A DNA stretch of 64,000 bases, from NCBI GenBank assembly GCA_026416715.1, contig JAOAEQ010000004.1, forward strand, positions 74,956-138,955. Direction: 5' to 3'. This document shows, piece by piece, positions 7,140 to 15,553 of this stretch. This DNA is from a bacterium. Lineage in GTDB: Bacteria; UBP4; UBA4092; JAOAEQ01. How positions within the stretch are numbered: the stretch's first letter is position 1; each line of letters opens with the position of its first letter. The notes under the pieces were generated by a model. The model was not told the DNA's origin and did not search any database. It worked only from the letters and a program-made list of their open reading frames with translations. The position numbers were made by a program, and so were the translations under genes.

Positions 7140-7921
7140 GGTATTGGAAATTTGAACCACTTGTTATAAGTCCACAAATTAGCGTCATTAACTTATCAGA
7201 TAATTTAATAAATCAGATTACGCTTCGAATAATTGAATTTGGTCAGAGCCTTCCACGATTTAGCACTGGCTTACCTGAAGCTGATGAGCTCGTTTATTGT
7301 GACAATTTTGCGTTTCTCATCGCTTGTTGCCTTGATAGAGGAATGCCTTCCGAAATCATCTGGCGTATACCGTATTTTTTAAAACAAGCATGCGGACATC
7401 TAGATCCGGAACGATTCAGTAAAATGTCTATAGAAGAATTGAGTCAGGTAATATATCATCTACCAGTGCGACCGAGATATACTAATGATGCTCCATACAC
7501 AATCATCCAACTTGCAACTATAATCACCAATGAATTCGGTGGAAAAGCAGAAAATTTATGGATAGGCCATTCAGTTCGTGAAATTTATCGGACATTACGT
7601 CGGATTCGTGGAGTTGGAGAAGGAATAGCTAATATGACGATTAACCTTCTCCATCGATATTTGAATATTGAACTTACCGTAGATGATTTAAGAGACATTG
7701 ATGTAAAACCAGATGTTCATGTGGAACGGGTTTTTCAACGGACGGGATTATCCCCAGGCGCAGGCAGTTCCGTTTTTGCTGCTCGATTACATAGTCCAAA
7801 TTATCCGGCTGCTCTTGATCTAGGTGCTTGGACTATCGGTAAGAATTGGTGCCATGCGAAGGTGCCAAACCACGAGGGGTGTCCTATCATGGCTATATGT
7901 CCGAAAATACCGGTTGAATAA
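7136..7921 (+). CDS. HhH-GPD superfamily protein (endonuclease III-like), divergent
   Basis: 261 residues. A helix-hairpin-helix (RIRGVGEGIANM, about 156-167) is followed by KPDVHVERVF, which places D193 at the catalytic Asp of the EndoIII/MutY superfamily. The position of the EndoIII Schiff-base lysine is G163, so the protein would be a monofunctional glycosylase at most. The C-terminal cluster loop has C239-x6-H246-x2-C249-x5-C255. This is exactly the EndoIII 4Fe-4S spacing, with the second cysteine replaced by histidine. It overlaps the 57-residue gene by 4 bases, implying a coupled pair. A role in DNA repair, modified-base removal or defence is inferred. Confidence 0.75.
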   Translation: MRYWKFEPLVISPQISVINLSDNLINQITLRIIEFGQSLPRFSTGLPEADELVYCDNFAFLIACCLDRGMPSEIIWRIPYFLKQACGHLDPERFSKMSIEELSQVIYHLPVRPRYTNDAPYTIIQLATIITNEFGGKAENLWIGHSVREIYRTLRRIRGVGEGIANMTINLLHRYLNIELTVDDLRDIDVKPDVHVERVFQRTGLSPGAGSSVFAARLHSPNYPAALDLGAWTIGKNWCHAKVPNHEGCPIMAICPKIPVE

Positions 7922-7933
7922 AAAGGGTTTCGT

Positions 7934-8401
7934 ATGTCTTCTTGGAAGATGCCGCCGATAGCGAAAGTTTATGAAGCATTAAGTGCGGTTGCTGACCAGC
8001 GGGTTAATATCATCGGCGCGACTAATGCTCAAGTACTATCTTCGACTCGGGAAAAAGTTTATGATATCGAATGGTCAGCGGATATGCAATCGTTCAGCTC
8101 GAATGATAATGCTTCTTATTGGCAGGGATATATTGGATATCCGATTATAGCTGTTCTTTTGAAACTAGGGAAATTGACCTACGACAACAAAATCGTTGGC
8201 CTATTAGCTAATATCCCGTGGAAAGAGATTAACCTCAAGTTTAAGCGGGATTATGAGAAAGCAGTAGCTTATGTTCTCGAGCAAATAGAAGCGAAAGGTG
8301 GGAATCGAACAGAAATCATTTCAGAAGTTGAAAGAATATATAAGCAACTGAACGAACTGCATCTCCAACGGCTACAAAAGCACCGACTACCACCGAAGTA
8401 A
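7934..8401 (+). CDS. Conserved protein of unknown function
   Basis: 155 residues with no signal peptide or membrane segment. The N-terminus (KVYEALSAVADQRV), the central SSNDNASYWQGYIGYPIIAVLL and a following PWKEINLKFKRDYEKAV are motifs of a widespread but uncharacterised bacterial family that I recognise without a function. The C-terminus is a charged helix. It begins 12 bases after the HhH-GPD stop, so it is probably in the same operon. Confidence 0.6.
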   Translation: MSSWKMPPIAKVYEALSAVADQRVNIIGATNAQVLSSTREKVYDIEWSADMQSFSSNDNASYWQGYIGYPIIAVLLKLGKLTYDNKIVGLLANIPWKEINLKFKRDYEKAVAYVLEQIEAKGGNRTEIISEVERIYKQLNELHLQRLQKHRLPPK

Positions 8402-8511
8402 CACTGCTGGTTTACCGATATATCTATCAACTATCAAATTCCCGATGCTCAATATCAAATGAACCTATCTATTGCAAACTTTGTGTTTTTATATTGACCA
8501 ATCAATAAATA

Positions 8512-8862
8512 TTATTCTATAGCACCGGCATCTTGTAATACATTGCGAATATCCTGCCGATTCATTTGTATTGCGTATTGCAATGCAGTTAACCCCGCAT
8601 GGTTTTTAATGGTATATTTCGCGCCATGTTTTAAGAGAAGTTTAACAATTTCTAAATTCCCGAATCGAACCGCTTTCATTAGCGGGGTATATCCTAACGC
8701 ATCCGTTGCGTTTATATCAATTCCTTTATCAATCAAATATTCGATACGCGCAATATTCCCAACGCTAATACACCGATTCAATTCTTCTAACCCTAAATTT
8801 TCATGGCGACGATGTATTGGGTCTATATCATTCGTAAATAAAAATGAAGAATATGGAGCCAT
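8512..8862 (-). CDS. Small ankyrin-repeat protein
   Basis: 116 residues with about two and a half ankyrin repeats (about 30-115). The first is ELNRCISVGNIARIEYLID; the second and third include DALGYTPLMKAVRFGNLEIV and HAGLTALQYAIQMNRQDI. There is no signal peptide. Ankyrin repeats mediate protein-protein binding; the partner cannot be inferred. It converges on the upstream conserved gene with about 110 bases between. Confidence 0.82.
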   Translation of the reverse strand: MAPYSSFLFTNDIDPIHRRHENLGLEELNRCISVGNIARIEYLIDKGIDINATDALGYTPLMKAVRFGNLEIVKLLLKHGAKYTIKNHAGLTALQYAIQMNRQDIRNVLQDAGAIE

Positions 8863-8962
8863 TTTTTGTAATCTTGTTAAAAGGCAGTTGTACTATTTGA
8901 TATTTTATCAAAAACTAGACTTGCCTGCAATCTGATGATTCGTGCTGATGATTGGTGATAAT

Positions 8963-8992
8963 TTGACTGCATTATGAATCACTTGTTATAAT
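8963..8992 (+). promoter_or_regulatory. Candidate extended -10 sigma70 promoter
   Basis: TTGACT (8963-8968) and TATAAT (8987-8992) are 18 bases apart, with TG one base before the -10 box. It would drive the large secreted protein gene at 9156 with a leader of about 155 bases. The 293-base gap between 8863 and 9155 otherwise shows nothing recognisable. Confidence 0.55.
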
Positions 8993-9155
8993 ATAACTAC
9001 ATAGTCTCTCTTGAATCTAGCCGGTTTCATCAAAGGTAGATATTTTTCCTGATTGAACGATAAAAAGAACTATATACTTATCTCATCATAATCAGCGGAA
9101 TCTCGCTTGATTTTCGTTGGTTAGATAATATATTTATGCAACGGAGGATGTTCTG

Positions 9156-12137
9156 ATGATTAAACGAAGGTTAGGAGTTATTATATTAGGTGCATTATTT
9201 TGTTTGAGTATTTTTGCTATTGCGGATGAACTTCTCTTGCCTGGCGGTTTCTCCGGAACGGTATCGTATAGTGGGAGTAGTTCCGGCGCTATTTTTCTGG
9301 TGATATTCAACACGCCGTTTTATGGTGACCCGACTTCGTTTGTTTATTTACCTACGTTAGGGAAATATACGGTTAGTAATCTGATTCCAGGTACCTATTA
9401 TCTCGCAGCATTTATCGATTGTAACGGTAACCATGATTTAGATTTCGGTCATGAACCGCTGGGAGCGTATGGCGGATTTTATCAACCGACTCCAATTACG
9501 GTTACCAGTGGCGGTAATACCCCCAATATTAATGTTACTATCGAAAATCCACCGAGCGGCGATAAAACGCCACCAACATTGGTTTCAACGAATCCAGCAA
9601 TTGGTGCGGTGAATGTCGCTACGACCACGCGAACGTTTTCATTTACCTTCAGTGAAAAGATGTGGATTAACCATGATATGGAGTTCACCAATTTCACCGC
9701 GAATTTTTCGTATTCTTGGTCAACAGATGGGAAAACGATAACGTATACTTCAGACCGTAACTTACCCGCTAATACTATCCTATACTGGATTTTGCAGGGA
9801 TTTCAAGATTTAGCAGGGAACGTATTATTTCCGGTTAACGGTGCGTTTGCCACGGGGTCGAATTATAGTGTTGGTGCGGTTAAAGGAACGATAACCTACC
9901 TCGGTAGTAGCACCGGTCGGATTGGTATATTTCTTTCTAGAGATAAAATGTTCGACACCGTTGTTGGATTCGGAATGATAACTGCTCCGGGACAATATAC
10001 GGTATCAAACCTCGCGCCGGGAACCTATTATGCTGCGGCGGTTATGGATATTAATGGAAACGGGTTTCCTGATGTTGGTCACGAACCGATGGGTATGTAT
10101 GGCGGGAATATCTATTATCCGACTCCGATAAACGTGGCGGCTAACGCTACCACGAGCAATGTTAATATTACGTTACAGAACCCGCCGACTGGCGATTCGA
10201 CTCCACCATATTTAGTTGCATCGAATCCAGCGAACGGTGCGTATAATGTTTCGACAACACAACGAACACTATCGTTCACGTTCAGTGAACCAATGTGGAT
10301 AAGTTCTCTTATCGATTTGCAAGGGGGATATACCGACGGGATAACTTATTCGTGGAGTTCGGACGGAAGAACCATAACCTATACATATCAATATCCGCTA
10401 CCGTCATCTAATGTCGTCCGGTGGACATTAAATCCGAATTACGATGACGATGAGTGGCGGTTTATGGATTTAGCTGGTAATATACTTCCTATGACGAGCG
10501 GAAGTTATACGACACAACATATCGGGAATATTCCGGATATTCGACTCAATATCGCTCGGTCTGAACTGGACTTAATACAATTACACCGATATTTTCTGGG
10601 ACCGTGGGGGCTAGCCAATTGGACGTGGTCATCGTATACTACGTTTGCAAATATTACGATTGATAGTAATGCATTTGTCGATTATTTAACTCCGTTACAA
10701 TGGACTCCGGGATTAGATACAGTAACCTTTACCGCAGCGGGTTATGGCAGTGATAAATCGGTTTTAAAATATTCTAGCTATGTGTTTAACGGAAGATTAC
10801 CGACTGCATTGGTTGATAATGGAAGGAAAATCGCTAATTGTGACTTAAAGTTATCTGACTATTTCCTGAACCTCGGTGCACCTGTTGGTCCCGCGCAATA
10901 TTCCGTAGATACAGTTCGGTATAGTAATAGCGCTGATATCGGGAAATTAACTGTATCTTTTTCCGGAGATACTTTGAAAATCAGTGCTACCAGTGCTTTA
11001 AAAGGTTCTGCACAAGTTGTCGTTAAAGTGTATACTTCAACCGCAAATGATTGGGAAAAAGAACTGGTTAATGTCTATGAAATAGCTAATACATATAGTC
11101 GGTTTACTATTGCCAGTGATACCAGTAAATGGTTCTATGAAATTTATGGTGATGGAACTGGTACCGGTACATTATCTTGGCTTTCATCATTTGGCAGTCA
11201 AAGCGGGGTATTGAGGATAGAACAGATACCAGGACAGAAAGCGAAATTAACGCAAATTATTACCGTTCCCGAACCAGGATGGTATACCGCAGAAGCGAAA
11301 GTCGCAACTGATATTTCGAATCCGGCGAAACAGCAGAAAGCGTATCTCTATCTCCAAGAACTCAGTCAGAATACGGCAATCATTTCCTGCGCAAATCAGG
11401 TGATTGCACCTGGAGCTGGCGGGTTTGGTTCTGCCAATGTCTGGAAAACCATGAAAATATCGTATTATGCGACCGGAACGATACTTGGCGTTCAGGTGGT
11501 TGCGATAAATCCGTCGAATAGTGCGGTTACCGGTAGTATGTATATTGATGATATCTATATGTATCCAGCGCCACCGGAAGTATATCAATGTCGTGGCGTT
11601 AATACTATCGGAATATATAACCATAGTTTCTATGACGGATTGAATAATTGGCTGATTGAATCGTATGGCGATGCGACTGCGCCTGGTTCGTGGGATATTT
11701 ATAATAGCGGTTCAGCGAACCATTGGCAGCTCCTGCGTGGAATCCAAGCTAGCGGGCAGAAAGCGAAAATCAGCCAGAATATAGATTTATCGAATTTCCA
11801 AGGGATTGGGCAGAAAAATGCTGCGGTTTCAGTTTGGGTATATAGCGAAGCCGGGTCGCAATCGAATTCGCAGAAAGTATATCTCTATTTCTATAGTATG
11901 AATAGTTCTAGAACGAAAGTTATCGAAAGTGGAAACGCTATCCTACAACCTGGAAAATGGACTCCTGGCGAATGGCGTCAACTCCGGTTCGGATATACGC
12001 CAATAACCGGATATAATTCAATTCAGTTAGTCGGTATCAATCCGAGCGGGAAACCAACGCAAACGATGTATTTCGATGATGTTGAAGCATGGATTGACCA
12101 AGACCTTCCAGCATACTGGGACCATAGTTTATTCTAA
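9156..12137 (+). CDS. Large secreted multidomain protein with Big_5 and CBM-like domains
   Basis: 993 residues, with a GGAGG 8 bases before the ATG and a signal peptide (about 1-23). Two copies of an ~100-residue module (VSYSGSSSG... and ITYLGSSTG..., each with KYTVSNLxPGTYY-like and GHEPxGxYGG motifs) alternate with two Ig-like Big_5 domains. The Big_5 domains show TPPTLVSTNPAIGAVNV and TPPYLVASNPANGAYNV, then FSFTFSEKM/FTFSEPM. A middle region of unknown fold (about 455-650) follows, then two jelly-roll CBM-like domains (about 655-810 and 825-990) with GQKAK and YIDDI/YFDDV motifs. No catalytic domain is evident, so it is a binding, adhesion or surface protein. A terminator follows. Confidence 0.72.
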   Translation: MIKRRLGVIILGALFCLSIFAIADELLLPGGFSGTVSYSGSSSGAIFLVIFNTPFYGDPTSFVYLPTLGKYTVSNLIPGTYYLAAFIDCNGNHDLDFGHEPLGAYGGFYQPTPITVTSGGNTPNINVTIENPPSGDKTPPTLVSTNPAIGAVNVATTTRTFSFTFSEKMWINHDMEFTNFTANFSYSWSTDGKTITYTSDRNLPANTILYWILQGFQDLAGNVLFPVNGAFATGSNYSVGAVKGTITYLGSSTGRIGIFLSRDKMFDTVVGFGMITAPGQYTVSNLAPGTYYAAAVMDINGNGFPDVGHEPMGMYGGNIYYPTPINVAANATTSNVNITLQNPPTGDSTPPYLVASNPANGAYNVSTTQRTLSFTFSEPMWISSLIDLQGGYTDGITYSWSSDGRTITYTYQYPLPSSNVVRWTLNPNYDDDEWRFMDLAGNILPMTSGSYTTQHIGNIPDIRLNIARSELDLIQLHRYFLGPWGLANWTWSSYTTFANITIDSNAFVDYLTPLQWTPGLDTVTFTAAGYGSDKSVLKYSSYVFNGRLPTALVDNGRKIANCDLKLSDYFLNLGAPVGPAQYSVDTVRYSNSADIGKLTVSFSGDTLKISATSALKGSAQVVVKVYTSTANDWEKELVNVYEIANTYSRFTIASDTSKWFYEIYGDGTGTGTLSWLSSFGSQSGVLRIEQIPGQKAKLTQIITVPEPGWYTAEAKVATDISNPAKQQKAYLYLQELSQNTAIISCANQVIAPGAGGFGSANVWKTMKISYYATGTILGVQVVAINPSNSAVTGSMYIDDIYMYPAPPEVYQCRGVNTIGIYNHSFYDGLNNWLIESYGDATAPGSWDIYNSGSANHWQLLRGIQASGQKAKISQNIDLSNFQGIGQKNAAVSVWVYSEAGSQSNSQKVYLYFYSMNSSRTKVIESGNAILQPGKWTPGEWRQLRFGYTPITGYNSIQLVGINPSGKPTQTMYFDDVEAWIDQDLPAYWDHSLF

Positions 12138-12513
12138 AACTAAACACCAAGTATTAAATATTAGGTAACCAAATAAAAAGAGCAAGTTGAAAAACAGCCA
12201 ACTTGCTCTTTTTTATTTTTTTTATGTAGAAACCCATTTTAACCAATTTTACCCTTTACCAATTTTGCTGTGTCTATATGGAGAGAGAATAACTAATGTA
12301 AATTAGGGTTTCCTTTTCACTCTGTCAGTCGAGATAAAGAATCTAGCTATCCTGGTGATTTTGTGTTCGTTGGACTTCAAATTATAAATTTCTTCACTAG
12401 CAGTTCCTATCTTTCTATTGTACAATATCAATTTAAAATAAAACAATCATCTGCTGAAACCCTAGAGTATACAAAGTTTATTTAATCATTTAATTATTTA
12501 ACAAGGAGCGATT
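12138..12513. other. 376-base intergenic region: terminator then AT-rich spacer
   Basis: Apart from the terminator at 12177-12220 this stretch holds no ORF of substance and no structured RNA I can recognise. The final 60 bases are AT-rich and lead to AAGGAG just before the glycosidase ATG at 12514. Confidence 0.6.
12177..12220 (+). terminator. Rho-independent terminator
   Basis: A 13-base-pair stem (12177-12189 with 12199-12211, core AGAGCAAGTTG) with a 9-base loop, followed by a run of T. It lies 40 bases after the stop of the large secreted protein. The flanking A-tract also makes it possibly bidirectional. Confidence 0.9.
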
Positions 12514-15042
12514 ATGAAACGAATCAACACCATAGTTTTTTTATGTTCCTTTATGTTAATGTTCTGTTTCTCGCTATCTCTTGCGGAGCTGAAAAATCCA
12601 CCGCCGGGATTCGATTCGCCATTCGGGCTCGGTGGTGCGAGTTATTTCCATATGCGGCATTCTGCGGATAAATGGGAGTTTGGTTCCAAACATCATCAGC
12701 TATTCAATTTAACTGGCGCAAAATGGGCTCGGCAAGATTTCTGGTGGAGTAGTATCGAAACCAGTCAAGGTCGGTTCGATTGGGAGTTTCCAGACCAAGT
12801 CGTTGCACAGTATCGGAAATATGGAATAAACCTATTTCCGATAATCTGCTATGGTTCTGCTTGGCAACATAGCGAAGCGCCGATAACTGAATCGGAACGG
12901 AAACTTGCTGCCCGATATACCTATTTGCTGGTCAGCCGATATCGGAATACGGTTCATGCTTGGGAAATTTGGAATGAACCGAACATTCTCCCGTTCTGGA
13001 GCCCGAAACCGAACCCTGCGGATTATGCTGCGTTGCTGAAAGAATGTTATATTGCAGCGAAAAACGCTGACCCGAACTGTATCGTTGTCGCTGGCGCGTT
13101 AGCTGGCGTTGATGAATCGTTTCTGCGTGGGATGTATCAACACGGAGCGAAAGGATATTTCGATGCGCTTTCGTATCATACTTACGGCCAAAATCCACCG
13201 GAACGGTATATCCAGAACGAAATTAACCTGATTCGGAAAATTATGGCAGAATTCGGTGATGATAAGCCAATTTGGATGACGGAAACCGGATATTATACCG
13301 GTCCAGCAGGGATTTCGGAAGAACAGCAGGCGAAATGGATTGTTCGCAGTCATTTATGCTGGTTAAGTGCTGGTGTAGATAAAATTTTCGAATTAACTAT
13401 GCTCGATTGGACTGATGACCCGAACACGCCTGACGGTACGTCATTCCGTGGAATTGCGCATCGGTCGTTTGACCCCAAACCTGCATTTTATGCGTATCGA
13501 ACGATGACCGAAATGCTTGACGGAAAGCAGTTTTATGGTAATCTAAAATTATCGCCGGAAGTTTATGGAGCTCTTTTTACTGCGAAAGGATATCCCTATA
13601 CCAAACTCCCGCATGCTACGCTCGTTCTTTGGACTGATGATAACAAGGAGAAAACGGTTACCTTTGATCCCGGCGCAAATACGGTTCTCGTTCACAACCT
13701 GCATGGCGACCGCAAATTGCTTAAAGTTGATGAGAACAACCAGATTCAGATTAAAGTGACCGATGCCCCGATTTATCTCGAAGGTATCGGCGAAAAAATT
13801 CTTTTGCAATCGCAATTCGTTCAACTTAATGAATCCTACCGACAGCTCGCTTATTTATCCGAGAACACGATTAAACTGCGGTTCTATAATCCATTAAGCA
13901 CAGCGTTACGTGGTGAAGTGCTCGTCTATATCAATAAACCGAAATTAGACTTAACGCACAAATCGTTATCTCTCGAATTAGCACCGAATGAAAAGAAAGA
14001 AATATCTATTGCGCTTTCCAAATCTGATTGTTCGATATTAGGAGAAACAGAGTTGGTAATTAAGTATTCAAGTCCGGATATCGGCAATATAACGGTTTTT
14101 GAGCAAGTTGAAATTGTTAATCCGATTAAACTGAAATTTCTGCCTGTTCAACGTTCTATTCCGCCGAAATTTGACATTCAGCTCGAGAATTATTCCGGTA
14201 AGGAAGTTGAAGGAACGTTGCAGGTTACACTCGTTCAACCGTTTGACCATCAATGGTCGTTACCGGTTAAACTCGCTACGCAAACTACAGCGATATATTC
14301 TTTTAGCTACGACCCGGACATGATAGAATCGTTTACGCCGTATCAACTATCCGTAACATTCATCGGGTCAGGGTATTCTGCGACCGCAGATAAAACCTAT
14401 ACATTCATTTTAGTTCCAAAAGCAACGAAAACAATAACGATCGACGGCGAATTATCGGATTGGACTGAACCGACTATCACGCCGCAGAATTTGAAAGTAG
14501 AATTCTTTAACCAGAATGCGTATACCGGTTCGGGAGATATTACCGCAACAGCGTATCTCGCTTGGGCTCCAGGTAAATTATATCTCGCAATAGATGTTAC
14601 TGATGATAAAATTATCCTTGCGACTCCGCCAACGGTTTGGGATCAGGATTCGTTACAAATCGCTATTGACGGCTTAAACGATGCCGAGCCGAAAACAGGG
14701 TTCGATAATAACGATTTCGAGTTTGAAATTGCTTTGACGAAAGACGGGAAAAATTATCTCGCTGCGGGACATTATCCTGCGGGGCGAATCGAATCAGTTG
14801 TTCCGGAGAAAGTTCAGGTAGCCATCAAGCAAAAAGCTGATGGGAAAGGATTAATTTACGAACTGATGATTCCAGAAGAAGTGGTTCTTCCGTTAACATT
14901 CGAATCGGGTAGAATTTTCGGATTCAATTTTATTCTAAATGATAATGATACCGGACTCCGCAAAGGATGGCTAGAACTAGCGCCGGGTATTGGCTGGGGA
15001 AAAGAACCCGCAAAATATTATGATGTTATTCTAATGGAATGA
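12514..15042 (+). CDS. Secreted clan GH-A glycoside hydrolase with C-terminal CBM9-like domain
   Basis: 842 residues, with AAGGAG before the ATG and a signal peptide (1-24). The TIM-barrel (about 35-340) has the acid/base Glu in WEIWNEPN (E155) and the nucleophile Glu in IWMTETGYY (E257), with SYHTYG between, as in clan GH-A and especially GH39-like enzymes. Beta-rich domains follow (about 345-640). The last ~190 residues (ITIDGELSDW, then AYLAWAPGKLYLAIDVTDD) match a DOMON/CBM9-like carbohydrate-binding module. It probably hydrolyses plant-type polysaccharide such as xylan outside the cytoplasm; the substrate is uncertain. Confidence 0.82.
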   Translation: MKRINTIVFLCSFMLMFCFSLSLAELKNPPPGFDSPFGLGGASYFHMRHSADKWEFGSKHHQLFNLTGAKWARQDFWWSSIETSQGRFDWEFPDQVVAQYRKYGINLFPIICYGSAWQHSEAPITESERKLAARYTYLLVSRYRNTVHAWEIWNEPNILPFWSPKPNPADYAALLKECYIAAKNADPNCIVVAGALAGVDESFLRGMYQHGAKGYFDALSYHTYGQNPPERYIQNEINLIRKIMAEFGDDKPIWMTETGYYTGPAGISEEQQAKWIVRSHLCWLSAGVDKIFELTMLDWTDDPNTPDGTSFRGIAHRSFDPKPAFYAYRTMTEMLDGKQFYGNLKLSPEVYGALFTAKGYPYTKLPHATLVLWTDDNKEKTVTFDPGANTVLVHNLHGDRKLLKVDENNQIQIKVTDAPIYLEGIGEKILLQSQFVQLNESYRQLAYLSENTIKLRFYNPLSTALRGEVLVYINKPKLDLTHKSLSLELAPNEKKEISIALSKSDCSILGETELVIKYSSPDIGNITVFEQVEIVNPIKLKFLPVQRSIPPKFDIQLENYSGKEVEGTLQVTLVQPFDHQWSLPVKLATQTTAIYSFSYDPDMIESFTPYQLSVTFIGSGYSATADKTYTFILVPKATKTITIDGELSDWTEPTITPQNLKVEFFNQNAYTGSGDITATAYLAWAPGKLYLAIDVTDDKIILATPPTVWDQDSLQIAIDGLNDAEPKTGFDNNDFEFEIALTKDGKNYLAAGHYPAGRIESVVPEKVQVAIKQKADGKGLIYELMIPEEVVLPLTFESGRIFGFNFILNDNDTGLRKGWLELAPGIGWGKEPAKYYDVILME

Positions 15043-15051
15043 CTAACTGAA

Positions 15052-15075
15052 GAACGAAAGAACGAAAGAACGAAA
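15052..15075. repeat. Three tandem octamers (GAACGAAA) downstream of the S23-type gene
   Basis: Three perfect head-to-tail copies of the octamer GAACGAAA. A similar array in inverted orientation lies at 15521-15544, so the four-helix-bundle gene is bracketed by inverted tandem octamers. Confidence 0.85.
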
Positions 15076-15115
15076 ATACAAATAACATAAAAGCAATAAT
15101 CTGAAAAATTTCTAA

Positions 15116-15514
15116 TTACTGTAAAAAATCGTAAACTATAGATTTTTTATTACTTCTAACTTTGGCGGAGAAAGCTTTTAGTTGTCGGATAAGATTTTCT
15201 GCTTGTAAAAGATAGACTTTATGTTCTTCTATATCAATATATCTATCATCTAAAGCACAATCTAAACAACCACAAACCTCATTTACCGAAGTTAATGCAT
15301 TATTTAAAAAACGACTAAAATCAGTATCTGAATATCGTTCTGAACCTTCAGCAATATTTAATACAATCGAATCTAACGCTCGCCAAAGTTGTGATGTTAA
15401 ATTATATTGTTCTTGTTTTGGAAACTTTTTTCGACTAAGCTCTTTTAATTGTTTACGAAATTCTCGTGCATCTTTATATACCGGAAATTCTCGAAAGCGA
15501 AAAACCGTATTCAT
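15116..15514 (-). CDS. Four-helix-bundle protein (23S rRNA intervening-sequence / S23 family)
   Basis: 132 residues, the usual length of the S23 (TIGR02436) family. Hallmarks are FPVYKDAREFRKQL near the N-terminus, QLWRALDSIVLNIAEGSER in the centre, and FLNNALTSVNEVCGCLD. The family was first seen in insertions within 23S rRNA and forms pentameric four-helix bundles; relatives include the Avd accessory protein of diversity-generating retroelements. No reverse transcriptase or rRNA is present here. The flanking inverted octamer arrays suggest a mobile or recombinogenic cassette inserted between two secreted-protein genes. Confidence 0.88.
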   Translation of the reverse strand: MNTVFRFREFPVYKDAREFRKQLKELSRKKFPKQEQYNLTSQLWRALDSIVLNIAEGSERYSDTDFSRFLNNALTSVNEVCGCLDCALDDRYIDIEEHKVYLLQAENLIRQLKAFSAKVRSNKKSIVYDFLQ

Positions 15515-15520
15515 TTTTTG

Positions 15521-15544
15521 TTCTTCCGTTCTTCCGTTCTTTCG
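15521..15544. repeat. Three tandem octamers upstream of the S23-type gene
   Basis: Two copies of TTCTTCCG and one of TTCTTTCG. The reverse complement corresponds to the array at 15052-15075 with an A/G change. It lies directly before the start codon at 15514, so it also forms the 5' leader of that gene. Confidence 0.8.
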
Positions 15545-15553
15545 TTAAATGTT

